In this document: positions 11,685 to 23,705 of the stretch, one piece after another
Layout: each line of letters opens with the position of its first letter
Numbering within the stretch: position 1 is the first letter of the stretch
Notes under the pieces: model-generated
Told to the model about the DNA's origin: nothing
The model's database searches: none
What the model saw: the letters and a program-made list of their open reading frames with translations, nothing else
NCBI RefSeq assembly: GCF_022581195.2
Contig: NC_061470.1
Location: 9,920,001 to 9,984,000, forward strand
Source of the DNA: Helicoverpa zea
Lineage: Eukaryota > Arthropoda > Insecta > Lepidoptera > Noctuidae
Direction: 5' to 3'
DNA: 64,000 nt
Program-made: the position numbers and the translations under genes

Positions 11685-13666
11685 ATGATCACCACAATAC
11701 TGTTGTTCGGGTTATCATTATTAATAACCGCGTTATATTTAGTGTTCAAGAGAAAGTTTCAATATTGGGAGAAAAGGAATGTGCCACATTTACCCCCGGT
11801 TCTTTTTCTGGGAAACTTTTCAAAGTATATTTTGCAGAAGGAATATTTTGGACGGACTGCACAGGAAATATGTTTGAAATTCCCGAACGAACCTGTCGTG
11901 GGTGCCTACTACGCCACAGAACCAGCTCTGATCATCCAGGATCCTGAATTCATCAAGCTCGTGATCACCAAGGACTTTTATTTCTTCAATGGCCGCGAAA
12001 TATCTGAATTCGGCCATAGGGAAAGGTTGGCCAAGAACCTTTTCTCTAACTCTGGAGACAGGTGGAAGGTGTTGCGACAGAATTTGACTCCAATTTTCAC
12101 TTCATCCAAGATGAAGAACATGTTTCATTTGATCGAGAAGTGTTCCCACGAGTTTGAGGATTTGCTCGACAGGGAAGCAGAGAAGGCAAAAGAAGTTGAA
12201 ATGAGATCATTAATATCGAGATTCACTATGGACTGCATTGGGAACTGTGCGTTTGGTGTTCACACGAAGACGATGGAACAAGCGGAAAATAATCCATTCA
12301 TGATAGTTGGCAACTCCTTCTTTTTCCATAATTGGTTTAGAAGTTTTACATTAGTTTTGAGAACTGTTTACCCTTCAATTTTCTACGCTTTGGGATGCAA
12401 ATTCGTACCAACAGAAGCCGAAGATTTCTTTACTCATATGTTGACTGGAATTTTTAAAGCACGCGATTATAAGCCAACCAGCAGAAATGACTTCGTTGAT
12501 CTCATGTTGAAATTGAAGGCAAATAAGACCATAGTTGGAGACAGTTTACAGAATATGAAGACGGATGGCGGGAAAAAAGTGGAACTAGAAGTGGATGATG
12601 ATTTGCTGATTGCTCAGTGTGGTTTGTTTTTCACAGCAGGTTACGAAACATCGGCCACCACTTTGAGTTTCACCTTGTTTGAGTTGGCGAAAAATCCTGA
12701 AGCTCAGAAGAGAGCTATAGCCGAGGTGGACGATTATCTGCGGCGACATAACAATGAGCTGAAGTACGAGTGCCTTTCGGAGATGCCATTTGTAGAAGCA
12801 TGCTTTGATGAGACTCTTCGTTTGTACCCGGTTATAGGTATGCTAACTCGAGAAGTAATGGAAGATTACACTTTCCCTTCTGGATTGAAGGTAGAGAAAG
12901 GTCTCCGTATTTTCCTGCCACTGTATCACTTGCACCATCACCCGGAGTTCTTCCCGGATCCCGAGGAGTATCGGCCGGAGCGGTTCCTGCCTGAGAACAA
13001 GCATAACATCAGACCGTACACCTACATGCCTTTTGGAGACGGCCCTAGAATTTGTATTGGTAAGTCATTAATGAACTGTATCGTTCGTCTCGTCTAGTAG
13101 TCGCATAGACCTATTCTGTACACAGGACGATTATAACTTACTTTCACAAAGGTATCAAAACACTTTCCATGTACCAAAAGTTTTAAATAAAGTGCTCAAA
13201 TACGCCTGTTATAGCCAAAGCTCAGATGCCACTGAGAACACTATCAAAAGTCATGATAATTGTCAGCTTTTGTTTAGCTCAACGCTTCTTAGCGATGTAT
13301 GTGGTGTATGATTTGGTTATACTATTATTTAGTTCCACCACTTCTACCAGACATATTTTTATTTTATAAAGTACGTATTCTTTTGCCTAACCCTTAAGTA
13401 AAATATGGTTCACTCTTAATACATTTACATAAACTTATGTGAAAACTTATTAGACATATTCGTCCTCAGGTATGAGATTCGCGAAAATGCAGATGACGGC
13501 CGGAATAATTACTGTGCTGAAGAAATATCGCTTGGAACTAGCTCCAGGGATGAAGACGACCGTAGACTTCACGGCGAAGACTATTGTCACACAAGCCATA
13601 GGCGGGATCAAACTGAATATGATAGAAAGAGAAGGATGGGAACAGAGGGTACTGAAGAACCTATAA
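11685..13666 (+). CDS. P450-1: cytochrome P450, CYP6 family (CYP6AE-like)
   Basis: Exon 1 is 11685-13059 and exon 2 is 13470-13666, joined across a phase-1 GT-AG intron of 410 bp to give 523 aa. An N-terminal signal-anchor helix (about residues 3-20) precedes a basic stretch, placing it on the ER membrane. P450 signatures are WKVLR of helix C (127-131), AGYETS of helix I (318-323), ETLR of helix K (376-379), PERF, and FGDGPRICIG with haem-ligand Cys457. By family it is an NADPH-P450-reductase-dependent monooxygenase of plant toxins or insecticides; the substrate cannot be read from sequence. It is a recent duplicate of P450-2, with about 15 differences in exon 1 and about 7 in the shorter exon 2. 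Notably Leu40 replaces a Pro of the proline-rich hinge (PPVPLLGN in P450-2). CYP6 is confident, CYP6AE less so. Confidence 0.9.
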
Positions 13667-14096
13667 GATGTATGAAATTCTTTCCTATGAATGTCTCCAT
13701 GGGGAAAAAAATGTTTACCTATTCAAACTTCTTTTTCTTCTTCTTGGCGTTTATCTCATCTGCTCATCCGTGATGGGTCCGCTTTCCGTATCTTCTTATT
13801 CCACTTCGCTCTGTCCAGAACGTCTTCTTCTTCGAGTTCGCAGATTTTAATATCTACCTATACGACACTCTTATACCGCAGTTTTGGCCTGCCTCTGCGT
13901 CTTTTACCTGTTCAGACTGAAGTAATTTAAGTATTATACTCTGAACCTGGTTGTCGTCATGCAAAAATATATTAGCAGTAAAAAATCATTATTGCAACCT
14001 TCCTAATCCCATAGTCAACTTATAAATTGCTGGAGAACATATAAAATCGCTTTGCGAAATATTGCCTAGTAGGTTTTTGCTACCTCGTTGTATTCT

Positions 14097-14215
14097 TAAG
14101 TAAAAAAATGTATTATTGCACTTAGTGACAAAACGCTTATTAATTACTATGCTTTTAATGTTATTATGTACCTTTTTATGTAAAATAAATGATTGAATTA
14201 TGTAACTTCAGCCAT
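14097..14215 (+). terminator. P450-1 3' UTR end with poly(A) signal
   Basis: An AATAAA lies at 14184-14189, about 520 bp after the stop. A block with 'acctttttatgtaaaataaa' and 'aaaaaatgtattattg' recurs at 27834-27926. No closer canonical poly(A) signal was seen. Confidence 0.45.
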
Positions 14216-14219
14216 TATC

Positions 14220-14265
14220 TTCATTCTTTCGAACAATCCCGCAACCCTGACAGGCTTAAGCCCTG
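14220..14265 (-). repeat. family C (R1 3' UTR) fragment
   Basis: 'tcgaacaatcccgcaaccct' is the reverse complement of the family C block. It is only a few dozen bases long. Confidence 0.45.
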
Positions 14266-14387
14266 GTGGACGCCACTAAGTATGCGATTTGTCTGGGACA
14301 CAGTACTACGCACCTGTGGAATTTCCCCCCTAATAAACAAACATTCCTAAGTCTAGTGTTTTGTAACAGTTTAGGTAAGATCAAAAA

Positions 14388-17300
14388 TTCATCATCAGCC
14401 TATCGCAGTCCACTGCTGGACATAGGCCTCTCCAAGTGCACGCCACTGAGATCGATTTTCGGCTTCTCGCATCCTGCTCCTGCCAGCCGTCTTGCGCAAG
14501 TCATCACTCCACCGTGCCTGAGGACGTCCTACACTACGTTTGCCGAGGCGTGGTCTCCACTCTAGAACTCGTTTACCCCAACGGTTATCGGTTCTTCGGC
14601 TAATATGGCCAGCCCACTGCCACTTCAGCTTGCTGATTCGGTGGGCTATGTCGATGACCTTGGTTCTCTGACGGATTACCTCATTTCTGATGCGATCCCT
14701 CAGAGAAATGCCGAGCATAGCCCTTTCCATAGCCCGCTGAGCGACTTTAAACTTGTGGACCAGCCGTACCGACAGTGTCCACGTTTCGGCTCCGTAAGTC
14801 ATGACAGGTAGGACGCACTGATTGAAGACTTTTGTCTTTAGGCACTGTGGGATCGACGATGTTAGGACTCGACGTAGCTTCCCAAATGCAGCCCAACCCA
14901 ACTGAATTCTCCTATTCACCTCGTCCTCAAAGTTGTTTCTACCTATAGTTCGGCCATTCAGAGAATGCGTTCCTGACACGTCGCGATTGAACTGACGACG
15001 TAACTTTGCAATGGCGTTGCAGTTACGATAAAAATATTTTTGCTGGTTGTTTACCGTTTTAACAATTGAGGAGCATTAAAACAACATTATTATATCAATA
15101 ATCAATGAATGTTATTACGTCGTCAGTTCAATCGCGACGTGTCAGGAACGCATTCTCTGAATGGCCGAACTATAACTGCCATGATGACGATATCGTCAAA
15201 TCGCAAGTGAGAGATGTGTTCGCCATTGATGTTGATGCCGCGTCCTTTCCAGTTCAGCGTCTTGAACATATCCTCCATTGCATTAGTGAACAGTTTCGGG
15301 GAAATAACATCCCCTTGTCTCACTCCTCGATGCAACGGTATGGGCCTTGTTTGCTGATTCTGTACTTGGACGGACATTGTAGCGGCTTCGTAGAGACATC
15401 TCATCACTTGGATGTATCGCCAATCTACTTGACAATCTACTTGAAACCCAGCCTGCTCCGGTGGTTGGAATTCGTCGAGTCTTCGCGCAAGTCGGTTCGT
15501 GCGTGATCACTCTTGAGAACAGCTTATAGACGTGGCTTAGGAGGGAAATGGGTCGATAGTTCTTCAGCTGGGTTTTGTCTCCCTTTTTGAAGAACAGGAC
15601 GACAACACTCCTACTCCACGCCTCTGGAGTTCTCCCTTCAAACAGGACGGCATTAAAAAGCTTCTGGAGCTCCCCCAGTAAGGGGTTACCTCCTGCTTTT
15701 AATAGTTCTGTTGTAATGCCATACTCGCCAGGGGCGTTTCCATTTTTGAGCTGTCTCAGAGCGATCTCGATTTCGCCACTGCTGACTTCTGGCAGGTCTT
15801 CGGTGAAATGGCGTGTTAATGTGGCTCTAGAATCCTCATTTCCGGTATCAGGTCGAGATGCATGCGATGCGTATAACCGGCCATAGAAATTTTCCACTTC
15901 CGAAAGGACTGCCAGCACCGAAGAAACGACTTCTCCACTTGTTGTGGTCAGCTTCGTCAAGTGGCTTCTTCCAAGAGATTGTACGAACACCTTTGACCCC
16001 CGATTCAGCTCAATTTCTCTTTCAATGGCAAGAGTATTGGAGCGCCGGAGGTCGCGTCGTACGTGCTTGTTGATCTCTACGTTTAGAGCCCGCTTAGCTG
16101 ACGAAGTGACAGGCGGGTTTTCACGTCGTTTCTTCATAAGCCCTAATGTCTCTTCCGAAAGCTTTGATTTCTTGCCCTTACGCTGCATGTCACGAACCTT
16201 AAACCTTAATCTCGAACCTTCCTCCCTGAGGATCCGAACCACATATTCATGGTTCTGGTTAACGTCTGTTGTGGTTTCCACAGCGGCAAATCGGTTCTCC
16301 AGATTTGACTGGAACGTTTCAGATCCTGTCATGGTTTGGAGCAGTGTTGGTCGGAGCCTGGCCTTCATCAGACGGAAACGTTCGGCCTTGAAGTTGATAT
16401 TCAGAGAGCCTCGGACAAGTCGGTGATCGCTCCCGGTATTAAACCTATTGATCACGGAGACGTCTCTGAATATGTGCTTCTTGTTCGTCATGATGAAGTC
16501 AATCTCATTTTTAGTCATAGTGTCGGGGCTTTGCCACGTCCACTTCCTTTGGGGCTGCTTTTTGAAAAAGGAGTTCATCAAAAAGAGCCCCTCGCGTTCG
16601 AGGAAGTTGACGAGCATTTGCCCCCTATGATTCCTGCTTCCAAATCCATGGGATCCTACTGCCGATTCGCCGCAAATCTGTACTCCCACTTTAGCGTTAA
16701 AGTCCCCCATGACAACGGTGTAATGAGTCTTTGAAGTGGAGGGCCCTTGATATATCATCAAACATATCCTCCACTTCATCGTCTGAATGTGTCGGTGCGT
16801 ACACTTGCACTACCTTGAGGCTATACCTGTCGGTGAGCTTTATGATAAGGTACACTACCCTGTTCGACACACTAGACACCTCCACAACGTTATCAGCTAG
16901 GGACTTATTAACCGGAAACCCAACGCCACCTTGGGATTGTTGGTCTCCCTCTCGGAAGTACATTAGGTGACCTGATTCGAGGGTTATGGTGTCCTCCCCC
17001 TCCCTTCAAACTTCACATAACCCTAATATGTGCCACCTAATCTTCCCAAGTTCCACTTCGAGTTGCGCCAGATGCGAGTCAAGCCGTAGCGTGCGGCCGT
17101 TGTACGTCGCAAGAGTCAGTTGTGTTTGGTGGCCTCCCGTAACCCGGAGATTCTTCGCACCCCCTGTCCCACCGTAACCACGGTCGCCACCGTGACCGGG
17201 AATAGCGGGACTGCCGGGAACTAGGGGCCGTGGCTTTTTTGTGCTGCTCATAGAGGTATTTAGCCTACTGCTATCACGCTGGCCAGACGGGTTGATAGAG

Positions 17301-17430
17301 GGTTTTTTTTTCGAGTTTTCCTTCTCTCGCACTGGTGTTCGGTGCATTTTTGACTCCATTAGTCGACTTCTACGACACCCACTGGAAGAAGGGGTAGCGA
17401 CATATGTATTCTTAAGCCGTCGCTACACGG
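14388..17430 (-). mobile_element. RTE-clade LINE, near full length, inactive
   Basis: Read on the minus strand, fragments in order are: an N-terminal region with the endonuclease start ATYNGRTLRL (17359-17006); an endonuclease part with QVYAPTHSDDEVEDMF (16963-16697); GDFNAKVG, SDHRLVRG and the start of reverse transcriptase with KNYRPISLL (16779 to about 15500); GVRQGDVISPKLF (15407-15123); and a C-terminal tail with WAGHISRRTDNRWGKRVLEW (14979-14395). Frameshifts separate the first pieces. The palm segment holding catalytic motif A is deleted near 15420-15440. The FADD box reads FDD. A MITE interrupts the ORF at 14944-15174. RTE placement rests on the endonuclease start and tail. It lies between P450-1 and P450-2. 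Confidence 0.85.
14944..15174. mobile_element. 231-bp palindromic MITE, copy A (inside the LINE)
   Basis: The ends 'tatagttcggccattcagag' and its reverse complement form terminal inverted repeats of about 60 bp around an AT-rich centre. Identical-length copies lie at 38025-38255 and 58146-58376. TA at both ends fits a Tc1/mariner-type target. No ORF. Confidence 0.85.
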
Positions 17431-17464
17431 CAGATCAAAAATTATCAGATGTATTATATTATTA

Positions 17465-17870
17465 GGTAATCATCAATCAAAACATTATTGACACAATGAT
17501 TTCAGTTTTATCGAACTAATGACACCAAATATTACTTAATTTTTAGGACAAAGACGTGAAGATAAAACTTATTACTAATTCAAATGTCTTGTGGCTAAAC
17601 AATAGCTATTTCTCTCGGCTTCACCCGCATTCTGGAAAAGCGGTTTCCAGCGCGTTTTGTTTTACCATTGTTTTATAACTGTGAGGTTTCACTGGTGATC
17701 GATAAAATCTGTCAGATAAAGGCTGCTTATAATTTCTGCTACGTATTGCAAACCGGAGCTGTGAAACCAAAAGTTATAATTTTGGTTGGCTACTAGACAC
17801 TCGACCAGTGAACAGTGAAAATGGCCATTACTCTCATGGCCAAGTAACAGCAGTTGTGCCGAGGATGGAG
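17465..17870. other. intergenic, nothing recognised
   Basis: AT-rich sequence with no coding or repeat signature that I can name. Confidence 0.4.
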
Positions 17871-17879
17871 CAAATTGGC

Positions 17880-18000
17880 GAACCTCAGGGAGGCCTATGT
17901 CCAACAGTGGACATCTTTCGGCGACTCGACGACTCAGCTGCATCCTGTTAGACTGGAAGCGGACCCCAACATAATTGAGAAGAGGCGAGTGATTACTGTA
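17880..18000. repeat. RTE tail fragment fused to family A repeat
   Basis: The plus strand reads 'ggaggcctatgtccaacagt' (the GEAYVQQW end of RTE LINEs), followed by reverse-oriented family A ('gttagactggaagcggaccc'). The junction of two repeat pieces suggests serial insertion. Confidence 0.5.
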
Positions 18001-18479
18001 TAAAACATCTATACGAAACGTTCACAGTTATAATATAGGTATGAATTTTAAGCAGTGCAAAAAATACTGGTGATCTAAAACAGTACATATCTGCAGCATC
18101 AGTAAAAAAATATTTTCATTTTTTTATCCGCCCTAAAATCAGCAAAATATGGATACTAACTATTCTTACGCGCTTGGAGCAGAGCTCGCGTCAGTAAACC
18201 GGTTTCGCGTTGCCGCCCTCGCCGTGCCTACTAAGACGACTGTGACCGTACAATCCTTTACAAAATAAACATCTTTCGCTATCAATAACTACTCTTTTTT
18301 GTTTTAAAATTGCACTGAATAAAATTCATTCCTGTATAATTGGTTGAGCTTTAGATTCTTTCCTAAATTGTACATTATTAACTTCTTTAAGGTAAGACCA
18401 GGGTGTCCAAATAAAAATTAACCATGTCCGGGAAAATGATAAATATATTGATATAGTTAAAAGAAATAACTATCTATCG

Positions 18480-18640
18480 AGAACTCGAGACTGACGCAAG
18501 TAGGACACAACCGAAGACAATAGACAGTAATAATTATGATAATTGATTAGATATGAAATTAAACGATGCACACCTTATAGATTAATAATCAAGTGACAAT
18601 ACTTTTTGAAACGGATATTCAAGAAAACTGTTATATTAAG
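18480..18640 (+). other. distal 5' flank of P450-2 conserved with P450-1
   Basis: This is the counterpart of 10936-11095, sharing 'taattatgataattgattag' and 'atattcaagaaaactgt'. No retroposon insertion like that at 11317-11530 is present between this block and the P450-2 promoter. Confidence 0.65.
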
Positions 18641-19065
18641 GATTACTTACTAAGTACATATATAAACAACATTTATAGGGTTTGTTTGGCCCGAGGACAT
18701 AGTTGTATTTTTGTATAAACGATCATAAACACACGTTGTGCTATTGACGTTCATAATATTAATTTCTTAAATTGTCAAAACAAAAAAGGTTTTAAAACAA
18801 AATTGGACTTATTTACTATAGATATTTTTATTATTATAAGTTATATATAATCATTTCAACATATTCGCTTTTCTAAAACAACATCTTAATATATTGAACG
18901 CGTTAATGTTGTAACCTTTACATAATATATTGAATGATACCCAAACACTTACATAACAATCAGATCAAATAAAATTCTGTGACTGTCAGAAAAGTACATT
19001 TTTTACTTAGGTACAATATGTTCAATCAATAACGATAAACAATATAAAAAATATCCTAAAGATTT

Positions 19066-19151
19066 ACAAACGCATGGTTACATGGAAAAACAAACCTTGA
19101 ACTTTTGCTATCAGTAAAGATATATAAAGGCAAACACACTTAACGAGTCAA
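19066..19151 (+). promoter_or_regulatory. P450-2 core promoter and upstream block
   Basis: 'acaaacgcatggtta' lies at 19066-19080 and TATATAAAG at 19121-19129. A TCA-containing initiator candidate is at 19148, and the start codon is at 19177. Spacing between block and TATA matches P450-1. Confidence 0.75.
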
Positions 19152-19176
19152 ACACATTTAATAACAACTTCGAAAC

Positions 19177-21147
19177 ATGATCACCACAATATTGTTGTTT
19201 GGGTTATCATTATTAATAACCGCGTTATATTTAGTGTTCAAGAGAAAGTTTCAATATTGGGAGAAAAGGAAAGTGCCACATTTACCTCCGGTTCCTCTCC
19301 TAGGAAACTTTGCGAAGTATATTCTGCAGAAGGAATTTCTTGGACATACTGCACAGGAAATATGTTTGAAATTCCCGAACGAACCCGTCGTGGGTGCCTA
19401 CTACGCCACAGAACCAGCTCTGATCATCCAGGATCCTGAACTCATCAAGCTCGTCATCACCAAGGACTTCTATTTCTTCAATGGCCGCGAAATATCTGAA
19501 TTCGGCCATAGGGAAAGGTTGGCCAAGAACCTTTTCTCTAACTCTGGAGACAGGTGGAAGGTGTTGCGACAGAATTTGACTCCAATTTTCACTTCATCCA
19601 AGATGAAGAACATGTTTCATTTGATCGAGAAGTGTTCCCACGAGTTTGAGGATTTGCTCGACAGGGAAGCAGAGAAGGCAAAAGAAGTTGAAATGAGATC
19701 ATTAATATCGAGATTCACTATGGACTGCATTGGGAACTGTGCGTTTGGTGTTCACACGAATACGATGGAGCAAGCGGAAAAAAATCCATTCATGATAGTT
19801 GGCAGCTCCTTCTTTTTCCATAATTGGTTTAGAAGTTTTACATTAGTTTTGAGAACTGTTTACCCTTCAATTTTCTACGCTTTGGGATACAAATTCGTAC
19901 CAACAGAAGCTGAAGATTTCTTTACTCATATGTTGACTGGAATTTTTAAAGCACGCGATTATAAGCCAACCAGCAGAAATGACTTCGTTGATCTCATGTT
20001 GAAACTGAAGGCAAATAAGACCATAGTTGGAGACAGTTTACAGAATATGAAGACGGATGGCGGGAAAAAAGTGGAACTAGAAGTGGATGATGATTTGCTG
20101 ATTGCTCAGTGTGGTTTGTTTTTCACAGCAGGTTACGAAACATCGGCCACCACTTTGAGTTTCACCTTGTTTGAGTTGGCGAAAAATCCTGAAGCTCAGA
20201 AGAGAGCTATAGCCGAGGTGGACGATTATCTGCGGCGACATAACAATGAGCTGAAGTACGAGTGCCTTTCGGAGATGCCATTTGTAGAAGCATGCTTTGA
20301 TGAGACTCTTCGTTTGTACCCGGTTATAGGTATGCTAACTCGAGAAGTAATGGAAGATTACACTTTCCCTTCTGGATTGAAGGTAGAGAAAGGTCTCCGT
20401 ATTTTCCTGCCACTGTATCACTTGCACCATAACCCGGAGTTCTTCCCGGATCCGGAGGAGTATCGGCCGGAGCGGTTCATGCCTGAGAGCAAGCATAACA
20501 TCAGACCGTACACCTACATGCCATTCGGTGACGGCCCCAGAATTTGTATTGGTAAGTCATTCATGAACTGTCCCGATGGTCTAGTAGTCGCATAGTCTGA
20601 TCCTTAGTATGTTCAGATATATTTTTATTGTAAAGTGTTATAAATTACGTATTCTTTTGCCTGATCTTAAGAGTCAGGCAAAAGAATACGTCCTTTATAA
20701 AAAACATTTTTTTATCTTAAGCTGTGTTCGAACTAAACTGACTGTCTGCGGCCAAATGTGAGCGGACGTTACGCAGTTTCTTGTATTTCCATACATATTC
20801 ACGTTTTCGTTCACATCTAACCGACCATACGTTATGCGTAATATCAGTAGACGCTGACATTCGGCGGCTGGCAGTCGGTTTTGTTTGACTGCAGCATTAA
20901 TCCATATACCTAAAGTTATGTGAAAACTCATTAGACAATTTTTTTCTCAGGTTTGCGATTTGCGAAAATGCAGATGACAGCCGGAATAATTACAGTGCTG
21001 AAGAAATACCGCTTGGAACTGGCTCCAGGGATGAAAACAAAAGTGGAGTTCACGCCAAAATCTACTGTCACACAAGCTATAGGGGGGATCAAACTAAACA
21101 TGATAGAAAGAGAAGGATGGGAGCAAAGGCTACTGAAGAACCTATAA
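19177..21147 (+). CDS. P450-2: cytochrome P450, CYP6 family (CYP6AE-like)
   Basis: Exon 1 is 19177-20551 and exon 2 is 20951-21147, joined by a phase-1 intron of 399 bp to give 523 aa. It has a signal anchor (residues 3-20), an intact proline-rich hinge PPVPLLGN, WKVLR (127-131), AGYETS (318-323), ETLR (376-379), PERF and FGDGPRICIG with Cys457. Exon 2 begins GLRFAKMQM, where the other intact copies have GMRF or GIRF. As a microsomal class II P450 it would need cytochrome P450 reductase. It is the closest paralogue of P450-1 and keeps the canonical hinge, so it is the better functional representative of the pair. Its intron carries a perfect hairpin and a MITE absent from the P450-1 intron. 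Confidence 0.92.
20647..20691. repeat. perfect 18-bp inverted repeat in the P450-2 intron
   Basis: The arm 'acgtattcttttgcctga' (20647-20664) and its reverse complement (20674-20691) flank a 9-nt loop. The P450-1 intron has one arm only (about 13373-13390), so the second arm arose after duplication. Confidence 0.8.
20721..20896. mobile_element. 176-bp MITE flanked by TTAA, in the P450-2 intron
   Basis: Imperfect inverted repeats of about 45 bp start 'gctgtgttcgaactaaactg' and end near 'gactgcagca'. TTAA lies on each side (20717-20720 and 20897-20900), as in piggyBac-type targets. The segment is absent from the P450-1 intron. Confidence 0.6.
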
Positions 21148-21174
21148 GATGTGTGAAATTCTAATGTCTACATG

Positions 21175-22232
21175 GATGTACTTAAGTATTACGACGGCTA
21201 GTTGATATGTTTCCCGAAAACTGTTTCCTATTCAGACTGAAATATTTTTTTATCAATCTTGGGATAAATTAATTCTAATCAATATTACTAAATATATTAT
21301 TCTACTAAATATATTAAAATAAGAATCATACTGAGGTATTTTCTTTTTTATTATTTTCCTAGCTGATACCTAGATGGCGCTGATTTTGGAACGTTAATGC
21401 AAGTGTATGGAGTGTCATGTCTTATCAATGTCATATAGCTAAATGTCATCCTGTCTACCTACCTACTTGTCATCAACATTTAAAAAAAATGTAAAGAGGG
21501 AATGAAAATGGAATAACAGAAGAAAATAAGTCAGTCTGATTATTATCCGAGTGTCCGAAAACAATTTGTCCAGAAAGTGACTTTATTGAACCGAGCCACA
21601 TATAGGGCTTGACGCTAGTTTTTCATTTTGGTTATAGCCCAGTAACGTAGTAGGTACAACGCCATCTATCATTCTCTTGGGAAATAATTCTTTTTGATTC
21701 TCCAAAAGAAAACCAAATCTTGTCTCTTACTATAGTCCGCGCGGAAATAGTTGGACGCGCCTTAGGTATGTGGCCGGTAGGGCGGAGAGGCGAGGGCACT
21801 TTACTCAGTTAGGCGCCGTACTTCGTAACGGCAACATGCGTTGACCTTTCCGGCTAGTTGACACAAAACGCACATAAGATTGCAATAGCGAGATGAGTCC
21901 GCCGATAAAAAGACAATCGAAGGAAATGATATTTAAAGTGCATACGTTTCTTTTTAATAAAAACGAACAGCCGATGTGAATGCTTCAGAACACAAACAAT
22001 TTCATAAGTTATTAAAATATGACAAAATAATTTCATAATAAATGTATGCAATTATTGTTTTTGGTTTATTTTACTATTAATTACACAATAATTAGATAGG
22101 TATAGTAAACACTTCTAAGAGTTTAATTGTTCTTTATTTATTATTTTCATTTATTGACCGCGATATCTCGAGATTGGTCACCACTGTCTAATCTCATATG
22201 CGTTGCAAACAGATGTCAATCCTCCCCTCACC
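21175..22232. other. 3' flank of P450-2, no gene
   Basis: A variant ATTAAA signal occurs near 21310, but no canonical AATAAA lies close to the stop. GC-richer sequence at 21730-21850 has no coding signature. Confidence 0.4.
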
Positions 22233-22340
22233 CCTGTCGCCAACTTTTTTTTTTTAACGACGTCAAAAATCATCAAATGACCCCTCCCGCTATGGGTTAG
22301 CAGCGGTGAGGGAGTGTCAGACTCTTACCCTCTTATTATA
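22233..22340 (-). repeat. family C (R1 3' UTR) fragment
   Basis: 'ggttagcagcggtgagggag' and 'gtgtcagactcttac' are the reverse complement of the block at 10790-10830. A poly-T run at 22244-22254 lies at its edge. Confidence 0.55.
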
Positions 22341-22749
22341 AAACGCGGTATCAAATAAGTATCGCCTTTTGTACTACCTTTAATCCAGCTTTAAGTACGA
22401 CCTTGAAAAAACATTATTACAAAACGCAGTTTATCGCAAGTCCTATTACTATCTGTAGTACAAAAGATAAACCATCGAGCCCCCTAGTTTAACTGCAGTA
22501 CTTAGTCGACAAACGTCAAATTCCGACATTATTTACTTTTGAGGTTATTTGTTTTGTGATGAAAAAAACGAAAGTGGATATAAATATGTGTGATTTGGAA
22601 TACTTGGATGTGTTAGAATACTATTGAGAGTGTCCGGAGACCCAACAGAGTGCGTCATCGAGAAAATCTCTTCAAATTACCTGACGACAATTTTCGATAT
22701 AAATATCGATTTACGTTTTTCGAAATAATACGAACAAGATTCGGATCAA

Positions 22750-22774
22750 GATTGTGTGAGGTCATACACAAACG
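22750..22774 (+). repeat. left target duplication and terminal inverted repeat
   Basis: GATTGTGT (22750-22757) is followed by 'gaggtcatacacaaacg' (22758-22774). Confidence 0.6.
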
Positions 22775-22931
22775 TATGTTCAGGTACTATAATTCAGAAA
22801 AGAAATACTGTAAATGACCATTTGTTTCAGAAAACGTTCAAAAACTAAACCTGTTATTAAAAAAGTAGACGCAAATATTAAAATATTGTATACATTTTAT
22901 ATCTTTGCCTAAATTTGAGTTATAATGTCCC

Positions 22932-23535
22932 CTTCTGTGGACTGTTCAGATCAGTTACTGTTATATTTAAAGAAGCCATGCTTAGTTTAAATAGGCAAAA
23001 CTTGTGATAACGTTGAAGTGTTTATTGTACTTTATCATGGCGTATATTATTTTATAAGTTTTAAAATTTTAAGCGCAATATATATTTCAAAATTTCAAAT
23101 AAATATTCGGTTATACGGGTTCGCATCTTTTCTGTGGACCTAAAAATTCAGGCTATTTTTATTCGTACGATAACTACCACAAAACGTATATTCTTTATAA
23201 TGGCAACATTTAATATCTGTCACTTGCCTGCGTCGACTGAGTGGAGGTTACATACGGCACCCGATTTAATTATATTTTTAACATTTTTTTATTAGTTTTG
23301 TCATAGATCAGTGCTACTTTCCTGTTCCCTGTATTGCTTGGTAAGTACACTATAATAAATTTATAAAAGATTCATCCTTAATACCTTCCGAGGAGTATTT
23401 TCTAAATCCATTTTTACTTGTATTCTAACCTCAAAAATAAAAATACCATTGTTCAGTTGTTCTTGTCAATCCCTTCTGTGGACATCTATTCTGTGGTTTA
23501 ATATGTCCACAGGAGAGACACATGTCCACAGGAGA
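22932..23535. repeat. left subterminal motif cluster (six TTCTGTGG/CTCCTGTGG copies)
   Basis: Copies on the plus strand start at 22932 ('cttctgtggac'), 23129, 23473 and 23489. Inverted copies 'tgtccacaggag' lie at 23504 and 23524. Such clusters are typical transposase-binding subterminal repeats; binding is inference. Confidence 0.65.
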
Positions 23536-23700
23536 GATTATTTTTGACTGCACCATCACATTAAAATACTTTTTGGGGTTTATTCATTATTAAAAGAAAT
23601 GGTTCTTTTTTTAGGCTGAGCTTTACAGTCCATTCGTCAAAGTCATAGACAAAATTCAGAAGTTTATATAGCGATAATTAGCATTAAACGTTTGCTTCAG
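23271..23700 (+). promoter_or_regulatory. putative transposase promoter, 5' exon and intron
   Basis: A TATATTT run (23271-23277) lies about 37 nt upstream of an initiator-like ATCAGTGC (23307-23314). A strong donor GTAAGTAC begins at 23341, and the acceptor 'cgtttgcttcag' ends at 23700, five nt before the ATG. This suggests a non-coding first exon and a 360-bp intron. Confidence 0.55.
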
Positions 23701-23705
23701 GTAAA

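Noticed and set aside
16336..16734. Plus-strand ORFs across 14.6-17.2 kb
   Set aside because: They are antisense shadows of the minus-strand RTE LINE, whose reading gives recognisable endonuclease and reverse transcriptase motifs.
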